A DNA stretch of 52,863 bases from Bacteroidota bacterium (GCA_023475265.1 JAMCWE010000005.1:1-52863); one strand, 5' to 3'. Shown: positions 19,578 to 28,050, counted from the stretch's first letter. Made by a program: numbers and translations. Notes: a model not told the origin generated them from the sequence alone.

Positions 19578-19690
19578 CTTTGCGACCTTTGCGTTTTCTT
19601 AGCGATCTCTGCGTGAATTGTCTTTCTTTTTTTCTCGCAAAGACGCAAAACCTTACGCCAAGAACGCCAAGAAAAAATTTGTGCGTAAGG
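19578..19690. repeat. CTTTGCG-word inverted repeat element
   Basis: The left half (about 19578-19614) iterates CTTTGCG, TTTTCTTAGCG and TCTCTGCG. The right half (about 19636-19690) has the complementary words CGCAAAGACGCAAAA and AAGAACGCCAAGAA, so the element can form a long imperfect hairpin. Comparable CTTTGCG/TCTCTGCG-rich intergenic elements occur in many bacterial genomes. Its right edge abuts the truncated DUF4258 reading frame. Confidence 0.75.
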
Positions 19691-19826
19691 TGACTTATTA
19701 AATAATAGACCGATACATGTTGTAGCTGCTCTGGATGATGATCAAAATAAAGTATATATTATTACAGCTTACGAAGCAACATTAGACGTATTTGAAAATG
19801 ATTTTAAGACAAGGAAGAAAAAATGA
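19689..19826 (+). pseudogene. 3' remnant of a DUF4258 toxin-like gene
   Basis: An open frame of about 45 codons without a start ends at a TGA that overlaps the next ATG by two bases. It encodes RPIHVVAALDDD, then YIITAYEATLD and NDFKTRKKK, the usual C-terminal half of DUF4258 proteins found upstream of YgiT-type zinc-finger antitoxins. The N-terminal half is missing and the CTTTGCG repeat element occupies its place. Confidence 0.75.
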
Positions 19827-20068
19827 AAGAAGAAATTTGTGCAATTTGCGGTGGAGAGAAAGTCGATTCGACGACAAGCTTTACTGTTGATTTCAATAAT
19901 GGAGTAGTTGTAGTAAGAGATGTACCTGCAAAAGTTTGTATGCAATGCGGTGAAGAATGGATCAGTGATGAAATTGCTTCAAAGTTGGAAGGTATTGTTT
20001 CAATTGCCAAAAAACAAAATCAAGAAATTTTTGTAGCAAAGTTCGGCAGTTATTCTTTGGCTTCATAA
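19823..20068 (+). CDS. YgiT-type zinc finger antitoxin
   Basis: An 81-residue protein. Two CxxC pairs (CAICGG near residue 6 and CMQCGEEW near residue 38) flank a beta hairpin containing VVVVRDVPA, the usual layout of YgiT/MqsA N-terminal zinc domains. The C-terminal helix (SDEIASKLEGIVSIAKK) is typical too. These proteins are antitoxins paired with upstream DUF4258 or MqsR-like toxins; here the partner is only a remnant, so the antitoxin is orphaned. There is no C-terminal HTH like that of full MqsA, so DNA binding is doubtful. Confidence 0.85.
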   Translation: MKEEICAICGGEKVDSTTSFTVDFNNGVVVVRDVPAKVCMQCGEEWISDEIASKLEGIVSIAKKQNQEIFVAKFGSYSLAS

Positions 20069-20075
20069 ATTGTGC

Positions 20076-20136
20076 ATTTCATTTCAAATACTTATCAAAC
20101 CAAAATCTTCTTAGTTCGTCAACTTCCTTGCGATGG
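20076..20136. repeat. 61-bp direct repeat, distal copy (relic of hydrolase 3' end)
   Basis: This segment matches 20951-21011 at 57 of 61 positions. In the minus orientation it encodes HRKEVDELRRFWFDKYLK plus stop, three substitutions away from the C-terminus of the alpha/beta hydrolase. It is therefore a detached, slightly diverged copy of a gene end; the match stops abruptly after CGATGG. Confidence 0.9.
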
Positions 20137-20233
20137 ATTAAAGGCGCTGCGCAAAGTTAAAACACAATTAAAGAAGGAATACTGTTCTAAATCCTCATTG
20201 CGTGTGGTTAACTAATTAGTTATCTTAATATTA

Positions 20234-20578
20234 ATGAAAAGAAAAATTCTATTCTATAATAATTATTTTTTAGATTTTTATTCTCAACAAGATGATAAAA
20301 CAAAAGAGAAAATAGATTTTGTCCTCGACTTAATTAGAAATATAGAAAGAGTTCCTTCAAAATTTCTAAAATATTTGGAAGGTACAGATGGTTTATTTGA
20401 AATTCGTGTTATCACAAGTCAAAAAAGCATAAGGATATTTTGCTTTTTTGATGAAGGAAAACTTATTATACTATTAAATTGTTTTGTAAAAAAAACAAAT
20501 AAGACTCCTAAAAAAGAAATAGAACAAGGTATGAAATTGAAGGAAGATTATTATAAAGAAAAAATGAAAAGGAAATGA
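20234..20578 (+). CDS. HigB-like (Gp49 family) toxin
   Basis: A 114-residue basic protein of the phage-derived Gp49-like / HigB group of RelE-fold ribosome-dependent mRNA interferases. Typical blocks are KFLKYLEGTDGLFEIRV, SIRIFCFFDEGKLIILL and NCFVKKTNKTPKKEIEQ. It precedes the antitoxin by one base, the toxin-first order usual for higBA. The pair lies between two 61-bp direct repeats. No frameshift is visible, so the toxin is probably functional. Confidence 0.9.
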   Translation: MKRKILFYNNYFLDFYSQQDDKTKEKIDFVLDLIRNIERVPSKFLKYLEGTDGLFEIRVITSQKSIRIFCFFDEGKLIILLNCFVKKTNKTPKKEIEQGMKLKEDYYKEKMKRK

Positions 20579-20579
20579 G

Positions 20580-20870
20580 ATGAAGAAGTTAACATCATTT
20601 GAAAAACATTTAGACAAACAATATGGGAAAAAGGGAACTATAAAAAGAGATAAATTTGAATCAGAATCCCTTGCATTCAGGCTTGGTGAAATGTTAAAAG
20701 AAGAAAGGAAAAAAGCTAAATTAACGCAAGAACAGCTTGCAGAAAAAACTGGTACAAAAAAAAGTTACATTTCAAGAATTGAAACCGGCAAGAGTGACAT
20801 TCAAATTTCTACATTTAGCAGGATAATTGAACAAGGCTTCAATAAAAGAATCAATATATCAATTACCTAA
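20580..20870 (+). CDS. HigA-like XRE-family HTH antitoxin
   Basis: A 96-residue protein with an N-terminal lysine-rich helix and an XRE-type helix-turn-helix at about 36-90 (LAFRLGEMLKEERKKAKLTQEQLAEKTG, split here only for description). The recognition region is KKSYISRIETGKSDIQ. It neutralises the upstream HigB-like toxin and probably represses the operon promoter within 20137-20233. The gene starts one base after the toxin stop. Confidence 0.92.
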   Translation: MKKLTSFEKHLDKQYGKKGTIKRDKFESESLAFRLGEMLKEERKKAKLTQEQLAEKTGTKKSYISRIETGKSDIQISTFSRIIEQGFNKRINISIT

Positions 20871-20950
20871 TACATTAAAATCAACACACGTAATAAGTTC
20901 TTTAAATCGACTTCTAAGAAAAGTAGTCTGTTAATTAATCAGCTTCTTTA

Positions 20951-21011
20951 ATTTCATTTCAAATACTTATAAAACCAATATTTTCTTAGCTCGTCAACTT
21001 CCTTGCGATGG
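20951..21011. repeat. 61-bp direct repeat, gene-end copy
   Basis: This copy contains the last 18 codons and stop of the alpha/beta hydrolase. With its partner at 20076-20136 it brackets an 814-bp segment that holds the HigBA pair. Confidence 0.9.
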
Positions 21012-21793
21012 TTTTTTAGGAAATGATCTCCGCCTTCAAATATTACAAGTCGATGAGGGATATTTAATTCATACATTTTCTTTGCCATATCTATTGTCTG
21101 CATTGGTGAAACTGTTTTATCATTTCCACCGTGCAAAAGCAAATGAGGAATATTCGGAAGCTTATCAACAAAATTTATTATAGTTCTTTTATCCAATTCT
21201 TCATCAAAATTTTTATCGCCGATCATTTGTTTAAACAGTTGTGCCTTTTCTGGATTTGCATTTATATATTGTTTTAGATTTGAAATTGCACCGCTCAGCA
21301 CGGCGCATTTGAAATTATAATTTTTTAAGAGAGTAAGGTAAGTCATCATACCGCCGCGGCTCCATCCTTCAATTCCCCAAATATTTTTATCAGCCTGCGG
21401 AATTTCATCTGCAAGCGGAATGAGATTTAGAATATCATTTACATCATCGCCGCCCATCTGTTCTTTCCCTTCACTGCCGGCATTGCCGCGGTACTGCGTA
21501 GCAAGAACAACATAACCCCAGCTTGCAAGCTGACCGTAAACACCTCGTGCTGTAAAAGAATCAATCGCACCGCTTTCTCGGCTTCCGCCGCGGTTCCAGA
21601 TTATACACGGATATTTATTTTTGCTTTCCGCCGGGTAAGCAATATATCCTTTTACTTTTAAATCATCCGAAAAGTACGTAATCTTTTCAACAACCGAATT
21701 CTCAAACACATCCCAGCCCCAGCCGCTGATGATCATTTTTTCCTGCTGCGGAGTTAATGTAATTTTTTTTCTATCAAGTATTAGTGATTTCAT
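20954..21793 (-). CDS. Alpha/beta hydrolase, prolyl oligopeptidase-like
   Basis: A 279-residue cytoplasmic serine hydrolase. The nucleophile elbow is GWSRGG with Ser145. The likely acid is Asp225 in HGGNDKTVSP and the base is His257 in GGDHFLKNH, in the order expected for the S9/dienelactone-like alpha/beta fold. An oxyanion block, IIWNRGGSRESG, lies near residue 65. No beta-propeller domain is present, so it is a stand-alone hydrolase rather than a full S9 peptidase. Its last 18 codons are part of a direct repeat bounding a toxin-antitoxin insertion. Confidence 0.9.
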   Translation of the reverse strand: MKSLILDRKKITLTPQQEKMIISGWGWDVFENSVVEKITYFSDDLKVKGYIAYPAESKNKYPCIIWNRGGSRESGAIDSFTARGVYGQLASWGYVVLATQYRGNAGSEGKEQMGGDDVNDILNLIPLADEIPQADKNIWGIEGWSRGGMMTYLTLLKNYNFKCAVLSGAISNLKQYINANPEKAQLFKQMIGDKNFDEELDKRTIINFVDKLPNIPHLLLHGGNDKTVSPMQTIDMAKKMYELNIPHRLVIFEGGDHFLKNHRKEVDELRKYWFYKYLK

Positions 21794-21928
21794 TTTATAA
21801 AATTCAATATAAAGCTTGCCTAAAAATAATATATGATTTAGAACAAATAAAAATTTGGTCAGAAGTATTTAAATGCTGAAAAACTTTTGTAAGTTTCGAT
21901 TCATAAAAAACATATTGAAGTAAAATTT

Positions 21929-22492
21929 ATGGCAAAGAAGAAAATCAATAAACCGGAAACAAAATCATCAACTAATAAAACTGGAAACACTAAATTAATT
22001 TGGAAAATAGTTCCCGCACTTCTGATTATTGCAATTGTAGTTTATTTAATTATGTCTAACTTTTTGAAAAAAAATACAGAGGACAGCGAATACTTGTTCA
22101 GAAAAGATGGTACGTTAACTTTTGTCGATTCGCTTAATAACGTTAAAGCGAAAATCGATATTCAAATAGCTGCTACAGACTTTGACCGCGAGCTTGGACT
22201 TATGTACAGAAAACATATGGACGAAAACCAGGGCATGTTATTTATATTTCATAAAGAGGATATACAGAACTTTTGGATGAGAAATACTTTTATTCCGCTT
22301 GATATGATTTATGTAAATTCTAAAAAAGAAATTGTAACTATCCAGCATGCAACGCAAACTCTTTCGGACCAAACTTATTCGTCAACAGCTCCTGCAGAAT
22401 ATGTTATTGAAGTGAACTTAAACTTTACGGATAAATTTAATATTAAGGTTGGGGATAAAATAGACTGGGTAAGAACACAGCCGGGATTGTAG
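21929..22492 (+). CDS. DUF192 protein with N-terminal membrane anchor
   Basis: A 187-residue protein. The cytoplasmic Lys-rich N-terminus leads to a single membrane segment (about 25-48), followed by the DUF192 domain. Recognisable blocks are ATDFDRELGLMYRKHMDENQ (20 residues), FWMRNTFIPLDMIYV and EVNLNFTDKFNIKVGDKI. The family is common but uncharacterised and is usually exported or anchored. It is convergent with the gmhA gene and separated from it by an iterated hairpin repeat. Confidence 0.9.
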   Translation: MAKKKINKPETKSSTNKTGNTKLIWKIVPALLIIAIVVYLIMSNFLKKNTEDSEYLFRKDGTLTFVDSLNNVKAKIDIQIAATDFDRELGLMYRKHMDENQGMLFIFHKEDIQNFWMRNTFIPLDMIYVNSKKEIVTIQHATQTLSDQTYSSTAPAEYVIEVNLNFTDKFNIKVGDKIDWVRTQPGL

Positions 22493-22510
22493 AATAAACA
22501 CTTTAAAATT

Positions 22511-22590
22511 TTCTTGTTCTTGAACTTAAACTTAAACTTGATCTTGAACTAACTTTATAGAGTTCAAGTTTATGATCAAGTTCAAGAGAA
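22511..22590. repeat. Iterated AAGTTCAAG-type hairpin between convergent genes
   Basis: Left arm 22511-22549 (words CTTGAACTT and CTTAAACTT) and right arm 22562-22590 (GTTCAAG and ATCAAGTTC) pair imperfectly. The element lies between convergent DUF192 and SIS genes and probably terminates both. It belongs to the same word family as 11612-11698. Confidence 0.7.
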
Positions 22591-22591
22591 A

Positions 22592-23179
22592 TTATTTCTT
22601 CCCGTATAATTCTTCTTCAACTAACTCACAAATTATATGAGCAACAGTTATATGTCCTTCCTGTATGCGCTGTGTGTTTGAAGATGGAATAACAATTGGC
22701 AGATCAACGAGTGATTTTAATTTGCCGCCGGTGCCGCCGAGAAATCCAATTGTCTTTATGTTTTTTGATTTTGCCATTTCAACAGCTTTGATAACGTTTG
22801 CTGAATTTCCGCTTGTTGAAATTGCAAGTAAAACATCGCCGCTGTTTCCGAGTCCTTCAACATTTCTTGCAAAAACATTTTCATAACCGATATCATTGCC
22901 GCCGGCTGTTAAGTTTGAAGTATCCGTAGTTAATGCAATTGCTGCAAGCGCCGGTCTTTTAATGTTGTGGTTTAATCTTATCATCAGTTCGGTTGCGATA
23001 TGCTGGCAGTCGGCAGCGCTTCCTCCGTTGCCGCAGAGTAAAAGCTTGTTGTGGTTTTTATAAGCACTGACAAGCAAATCAACAGCGGAAAGAATATCAT
23101 CGGAACATTCTTTTTGAATTTTAATTTTTGTTTCGGAGCTTTCCACAAGCGAGTCTGAAATAAATTTTCTCTTGTCCAA
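22592..23179 (-). CDS. gmhA: SIS-domain phosphoheptose isomerase-like protein
   Basis: A 195-residue single SIS-domain protein matching GmhA, which converts sedoheptulose 7-phosphate to D-glycero-D-manno-heptose 7-phosphate for LPS heptose synthesis. The substrate loop GNGGSAADCQH lies near residues 50-60. AISTSGNSANVIKA is the second phosphate-binding loop, and RIQEGHITVAH carries the conserved C-terminal glutamate and histidine. It follows the GGGPS gene by 37 bp on the same strand and may be co-transcribed. Other heptose genes are not in the window, so a related DiaA-like role is possible. Confidence 0.88.
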   Translation of the reverse strand: MDKRKFISDSLVESSETKIKIQKECSDDILSAVDLLVSAYKNHNKLLLCGNGGSAADCQHIATELMIRLNHNIKRPALAAIALTTDTSNLTAGGNDIGYENVFARNVEGLGNSGDVLLAISTSGNSANVIKAVEMAKSKNIKTIGFLGGTGGKLKSLVDLPIVIPSSNTQRIQEGHITVAHIICELVEEELYGKK

Positions 23180-23216
23180 CTTTTCCTCTATAAAAATCTT
23201 TTTGATATAAAAATTA

Positions 23217-23972
23217 TTAAACGACTACCGGAATTTTAAAATGAACAGCATCAGCAAAATTTTTAACTAAATGCCATTTATCTTCTTCTTCAAAGAAATT
23301 TCCGGTAACAATTATTTCCGCGCCGTTATCAACTTTTTCTCTAGCTGCTTGTGGAGTTTTAATTCCACCTCCAACGATTACCGGTATGTCGCAATATTCA
23401 GAAACAGCTTTTACCATTTCATTAGGAACCGATTGAGAAGCGCCGGAACCTGCTTCGAGGTAAATTAATTTCATTCCCAAATATTGAGAAGCTAGTGCTG
23501 TTGCGGCGGCTATTTCCGGTTTGTTTCTTGGTACCGGTTTACTTCCGCTGATGTATTCCGCAGTTGTCATCGAGCCGGATTCTACAATTATATAGCCGGT
23601 TGATATAGGTTCAATTTTTTTCTTTTTAATTATTGGTGCGGCTAAAACGTGTTTTCCAATAAGATGTTCGGGATTTCTCCCGCTTACGACCGAAAGAAAT
23701 AAAATTGCATCTGCCGGTTGGCAAACTTGATTTACCTCTCCGGGAAAAATAATAACCGGTAAGCTTGTTGAGCTTTTTACTTTCTTAAGAAAGCTTTCAA
23801 AGTCACCATCGATAATTAAACTTCCTCCGACTAAAAAACCATCTGCTCCATTCATTTCACAATTTTGAATGAATGGAATTAATTTGTCATCAGATAATTT
23901 ATCAGGATCAAGGAGAATTAAATATGCGGCTCCTTTTGAAGAAATAGTATTTAACAGATACTCATAAATCAT
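23217..23972 (-). CDS. Geranylgeranylglyceryl phosphate synthase family prenyltransferase
   Basis: A 251-residue TIM-barrel prenyltransferase of the PcrB/GGGPS family that joins sn-glycerol 1-phosphate to a polyprenyl diphosphate. Seen motifs are LLDPDKL at about 20-26, the YLEAGSGAS block that binds phosphate, and VGGGIKTPQAAREKVDNG with IIVTGNFFEE at the end. In archaea it makes the first ether bond of membrane lipids; group II bacterial members in Bacteroidota are active but their physiological lipid is unclear. It lies 37 bp upstream of the gmhA-like gene on the same strand. Confidence 0.92.
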   Translation of the reverse strand: MIYEYLLNTISSKGAAYLILLDPDKLSDDKLIPFIQNCEMNGADGFLVGGSLIIDGDFESFLKKVKSSTSLPVIIFPGEVNQVCQPADAILFLSVVSGRNPEHLIGKHVLAAPIIKKKKIEPISTGYIIVESGSMTTAEYISGSKPVPRNKPEIAAATALASQYLGMKLIYLEAGSGASQSVPNEMVKAVSEYCDIPVIVGGGIKTPQAAREKVDNGAEIIVTGNFFEEEDKWHLVKNFADAVHFKIPVVV

Positions 23973-24155
23973 ATTAAATTATATATGTTGTAGTGGAATA
24001 TATAAATTTTGATTTATAGAAAAAAGATTCCCAATTCTTTAATTACATTTTTTCTAAATGAATTATAAAAATCAAAATGTAATTTTTATACTTTCCTTCT
24101 TTACTTGAATGGTTGGATTTCATTTAATATATTTAATTAAAACTTAGAGAATTTA

Positions 24156-24448
24156 ATGGAGATAATTTTTGAATGGAACAAGAAGAAAGAGGGATTAAAT
24201 TATTAATAACATGGTATTAATTTTGAAGAGGCTAAAACAATTTTTTATAATCCCTTGCAAAAATATTTGATGATGAAACCCATTCATTCGGAGAAAAACG
24301 AGAGATTATTATCGGTCATTCTTTAAGAGGAAAATTAATGATAGTTATATTTACAGAAAGAAAAGAAAATACTATAAGAATTATTAGCGCAAGGTATGCA
24401 AATAAAAAAGAGCAAAAAGACTATGAAGACAATAAAAACAACGTATAA
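24156..24448 (+). pseudogene. Decayed BrnT-family toxin gene
   Basis: The frame opens with ATG and MEIIFEWNKKKEGLNY, then meets two consecutive TAA codons at 24204-24209. It resumes with HGINFEEAKTIFYNPL and then needs a one-base shift near 24260 to continue as KIFDDETHSFGEKREIIIGH, IVIFTERKENTIRIISARYA and a final KKEQKDYED. Together these are the full BrnT ribonuclease-like toxin. Two independent lesions show it is inactive. The 3' end overlaps the intact downstream antitoxin by 26 bp. Confidence 0.85.
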
Positions 24449-24665
24449 AAAAGATATAGATATGCTGGAGGAATACAATTTTGATTACAAAAAGGCAAAG
24501 CCTAATCGTTTTGCACGGTTGATTAAACAGAACCAAGTTATCATTCCTCTAGATGAAGATGTAGCTGAAGTTTTTAGCACTCCCAATGAAGTGAATAATG
24601 CACTTCGTGCGCTAATAAAAGTTTATCCTCGTAAAAAGAGAAAGAAAATTCGTAAAATATCATAG
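24423..24665 (+). CDS. Antitoxin partner of BrnT-type toxin
   Basis: An 80-residue protein from the ATG at 24423; an in-frame ATG at 24396 would add nine residues. The conserved core EEYNFDYKKAKPNRFARL, then VIIPLDEDVAEVF and VNNALRALIKV is the short antitoxin commonly encoded after BrnT-like toxins in diverse bacteria. The C-terminus is very basic (RKKRKKIRKIS). The toxin upstream is a pseudogene, so this is an orphan antitoxin with an intact frame. No other gene is close on this strand. Confidence 0.8.
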   Translation: MKTIKTTYKKDIDMLEEYNFDYKKAKPNRFARLIKQNQVIIPLDEDVAEVFSTPNEVNNALRALIKVYPRKKRKKIRKIS

Positions 24666-24736
24666 ACGATAATGATAAAAGATAATTTACATTAATAAAT
24701 TATTCGGTAATCTTTATTTATGGAAATTATTTCTGT

Positions 24737-26926
24737 TTAACTCTTCATGCTTAACGAAATTCTCTTCCGCTCCAAATCAATTGCAACAATTGTTACATCA
24801 ATGATGTCTCCAACATTGATAACATCGAGAGGATTTTTAACAAACTTATTTGCAATCTGTGAAATATGAAGCAAGCCATCTTGCTTAACGCCGATGTCCA
24901 CAAACGCACCAAAGTCAACTACATTTCTTACCGTGCCTTTTAATTTCATTCCGACTTGTAAATCTTCCATCTTCAAAACATCGCTGCGAAGAATTGGCTT
25001 TGGAATATCTTCACGCGGATCGCGGCCAGGCTTTTTTAAGTTCTCGATAATATCTATTAAAGTCGGTTCACCGATTCCAATTTCTTCGGCTAATTTTTTT
25101 GATCCTTTTTGTTTTAAAAATATTCCGATCATCGCTCCGGAATCTTTTATGTTCGCAATTGGTAAATTGATTTTGCCAAGAAGCTTTTCTGTCGCTTGAT
25201 AAGATTCAGGGTGGATGAAAGTATTATCCAACGGATTTTCGCCGTCGCGGATTTTTAAAAATCCAGCTGACTGTTCAAACGCTTTTTCCCCAAGACCTGT
25301 AATATCAATTAATTCTTTTCGTTCTTTAAACTTACCGATTTTTTCGCGATGCTTAACAATATTTTCGGCAATCCTTTTGTTCAATCCTGAAACATAAGTT
25401 AAAAGCGAAGCCGAAGCTGTATTAACATCAACACCGACATAATTAACACAACTCTCCACAACAAAATCCAATTTTTCTGCAAGAAGTTTTTGATCAACAT
25501 CATGCTGATATAAACCTACGCCAATTGATTTAGGATCAATTTTAACAAGCTCTGCGAGAGGATCGAGCAATCTTCTCCCTATTGAAATATTTCCGCGCTG
25601 GCTGGCTTCAAGATCGGGAAATTCTTTTTTAGCTATTGCAGACGCAGAATAAACCGAAGCGCCGGCTTCATTAACAATAATGTACTGGCATTTTAAATTA
25701 TTTTTTTTGATTAATTCGGCAATGAAAAATTCCGTTTCTCTGCTTGCAGTTCCGTTGCCGATTGATATTACATCAACTTTATATTTCTTTATAAAATTAA
25801 GGACGACTTTTCCCGCTTCTTCAATTTTATTTTGCGGCGGATGCGGGTAAATTGTCGAGCCTTCTAGATATTTCCCGGTTTCATCAATTACTGCAACTTT
25901 GGAACCTGAAACAAATCCAGGATCAATTCCCATAATTATTTTGTTTAACAGCGGCGGCTGAAGTAAAAGTTGCCTGAGGTTGGAAGCGAATATTTCAATT
26001 GCGTGGAGATCGGCAATTTCAGTTAAATAATTTCGAATCTCCTTTTCGATTGACGGGAAAATTAATCTTGTAAATGAATCTTCAATAGTTTGATCAAGAA
26101 TTTCCATGAATACTGATTCGAAATACTTTAAGAATTTTTTCTTGATCAATTTTAAGGCCACCGGCTCATCAAAGCTTAAATTTATTTTAAGTACTTTTTC
26201 TTTTTCGCCGCGATTGATTGCAAGAGTTTGATATGGCTTTATTTTGGAGATCTCAATTTTAAATTCATAATAAATTTGATAAATCTCCTTTTTGTCTTTC
26301 TCTTTCTGCTTTTCGCTTATTTGTTCTTCGGAAGATTTTTCTTTTGCCTTTTCAGAATTTACGGTCGATGATTCAGATAAATATTCTCGTACAATTTTTC
26401 TAACTTCGGCATCGTCGCTAATCATTTCTGCAATAATATCCTTTGCGCCTTGCAGAGCTTCTTCAATTGAAGCAACTCCTAATTCTTCATTTATAAATTC
26501 AGAAAGCTTTTCGTCAAAGTTTCCGGTGAAGTTTGGATTTTCTAAAATGAATATTGCAAGCGGTTCCAATCCTTTTGCTTTTGCAATTGTGCCGCGGGTT
26601 TTTCTTTTCGGCTTGTAAGGAAGATAAAGATCTTCTAACTCTTGAAGTTTTACACAATCCATTATCTTAGCTTTTAATTCGTCGGTAAGCTTGCCTTGTT
26701 CTTCAATGCTTTTCAAAATAGTTTCGCGACGTTCTTCAAGCAGGATTAAATAATTTCTTCTGTCTTCAATCTGCCGTAAAATTTCTTCATCTAGACCGCC
26801 GGTAGCTTCTTTACGGTATCTTGCGATAAATGGAATAGTGGCATCTTCAAGAAATAATTTGATTACGGAATCAACCTGTTCAACTTTAATGCTCAGTTCA
26901 TTTGCGATAATTGCGTGAATATTCAT
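24737..26926 (-). CDS. tex: Tex-family RNA-binding transcription accessory protein
   Basis: A 729-residue protein with the full Tex architecture: N-terminal helical domain, YqgF/RNase H-like domain (GIDPGFVSGSKVAV near residue 335), helix-hairpin-helix region (VNTASASLLTYVSGLNKRIA, then GLGEKAFEQSAGFL), and a C-terminal S1 RNA-binding domain (about 650-729, GTVRNVVDFGAFVDIGV). An unusual Lys/Glu/Ser-rich insertion lies at about 191-215. Tex binds nucleic acid and affects transcription; its precise role differs among species. The gene is single and divergent from the dienelactone hydrolase gene. Confidence 0.94.
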   Translation of the reverse strand: MNIHAIIANELSIKVEQVDSVIKLFLEDATIPFIARYRKEATGGLDEEILRQIEDRRNYLILLEERRETILKSIEEQGKLTDELKAKIMDCVKLQELEDLYLPYKPKRKTRGTIAKAKGLEPLAIFILENPNFTGNFDEKLSEFINEELGVASIEEALQGAKDIIAEMISDDAEVRKIVREYLSESSTVNSEKAKEKSSEEQISEKQKEKDKKEIYQIYYEFKIEISKIKPYQTLAINRGEKEKVLKINLSFDEPVALKLIKKKFLKYFESVFMEILDQTIEDSFTRLIFPSIEKEIRNYLTEIADLHAIEIFASNLRQLLLQPPLLNKIIMGIDPGFVSGSKVAVIDETGKYLEGSTIYPHPPQNKIEEAGKVVLNFIKKYKVDVISIGNGTASRETEFFIAELIKKNNLKCQYIIVNEAGASVYSASAIAKKEFPDLEASQRGNISIGRRLLDPLAELVKIDPKSIGVGLYQHDVDQKLLAEKLDFVVESCVNYVGVDVNTASASLLTYVSGLNKRIAENIVKHREKIGKFKERKELIDITGLGEKAFEQSAGFLKIRDGENPLDNTFIHPESYQATEKLLGKINLPIANIKDSGAMIGIFLKQKGSKKLAEEIGIGEPTLIDIIENLKKPGRDPREDIPKPILRSDVLKMEDLQVGMKLKGTVRNVVDFGAFVDIGVKQDGLLHISQIANKFVKNPLDVINVGDIIDVTIVAIDLERKRISLSMKS

Positions 26927-27204
26927 GATTCAACAAAAATTAAATTAAACATTTTGGAATTAACGGTTCCAAAGAAATGGTAAAGAAATTAATATTTCAA
27001 CTTGATAATAAGCTAAAAATTTTAAAGAGAAACATTTTTTTTCAAAAATTATTTTGTAAAGACTTTTTAGCTAAGGTTATTTATCTCACAACTTTTGCAA
27101 TTTAATAAATTTTTGTTGAAATGAATTTCGCAGTTCAATATTATATCAATAACATTCTTAATCTATTCTAAATAATCTTTCATAAAAATAACTTGGAGGA
27201 ATTT

Positions 27205-28011
27205 ATGAAAATGTTCCCAATCTATAGTTCGGTCATTTTCTTTATGTTATTCGGCTTAACTTTAGTTAAAGCTGAAACAAAAACGAATGTCAATAAATTT
27301 GCCGGAATGCAAAAATCATTTTCAATTGAAACTTCTACAGTAAAATATTTAAGCGGCAGCGACACGGTTAGCGCATATTTGGCTGTTCCAAAGGGCAAAG
27401 GGAAATTTCCGGCGCTGATTGTAATTCATGAATGGTGGGGATTAACTCCGTGGATGAAAGGCAACACAGAGAACTTTGCAAAGAAAGGTTATGTCGCTCT
27501 TGCAATCGATCTTTATCATGGCAAAGTTACTTCGGATCCGAAAGTTGCAGGAGAACTTGCTCAAAGCTTGCCGGTGGAAAGAGCGGTTACAGATTTGAAG
27601 TCTGCATATGCTTATCTAAAAAATTTACCTGAAGTGAATACAAAAAAAATCGGATCAATCGGCTGGTGCTTTGGCGGAGGGTTTTCATTCCAATCTGCTT
27701 TAAATCTTCCTGATCTTAAAACTTGCGTTGTTAATTACGGAGCTTTGTCATCAGATGAAAATCAAATTAAAAATATTCATTGTCCAATTCTTTGTGTTTT
27801 TGGAAATGAAGACAAGGCATTTCCGCCCGCAACAGTAAATGCATTTGATAAGGCAGCAAAAGCTGCCGGACTAAATGTAGAAGTGAAATTTTATCCGGGA
27901 GTTGGGCACGCGTTTATGAACCCCGGAAATAAAATGGGATACAAAAAGGAAACTGCTGATGCAGCATGGAAAGAAATTTATGCCTTCCTCGATAAAACTT
28001 TGAAAAAATAA
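27205..28011 (+). CDS. Secreted dienelactone hydrolase family protein
   Basis: A 268-residue protein with a signal peptide (about 1-24), so it is exported, unlike classical cytoplasmic dienelactone hydrolases. The catalytic triad is visible as Cys155 in GWCFGGG, Asp203 in NEDKAFPP and His235 in GVGHAFMNP, with Glu76 in HEWWG as the usual companion. The ATG at 27205 is chosen because GGAGG at 27195-27199 lies five bases upstream; an in-frame TTG at 27193 overlaps that site. It is a single gene with a downstream terminator. Substrate unknown. Confidence 0.92.
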   Translation: MKMFPIYSSVIFFMLFGLTLVKAETKTNVNKFAGMQKSFSIETSTVKYLSGSDTVSAYLAVPKGKGKFPALIVIHEWWGLTPWMKGNTENFAKKGYVALAIDLYHGKVTSDPKVAGELAQSLPVERAVTDLKSAYAYLKNLPEVNTKKIGSIGWCFGGGFSFQSALNLPDLKTCVVNYGALSSDENQIKNIHCPILCVFGNEDKAFPPATVNAFDKAAKAAGLNVEVKFYPGVGHAFMNPGNKMGYKKETADAAWKEIYAFLDKTLKK

Positions 28012-28017
28012 TTTAAG

Positions 28018-28050
28018 GTGAAACTCATTTTTAAAGTGAGTTTCACTTTT
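28018..28050 (+). terminator. Rho-independent terminator after dienelactone hydrolase gene
   Basis: Perfect 10-bp stem GTGAAACTCA / TGAGTTTCAC (28018-28027 with 28037-28046), nine-base loop, followed by TTTT. Confidence 0.85.
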
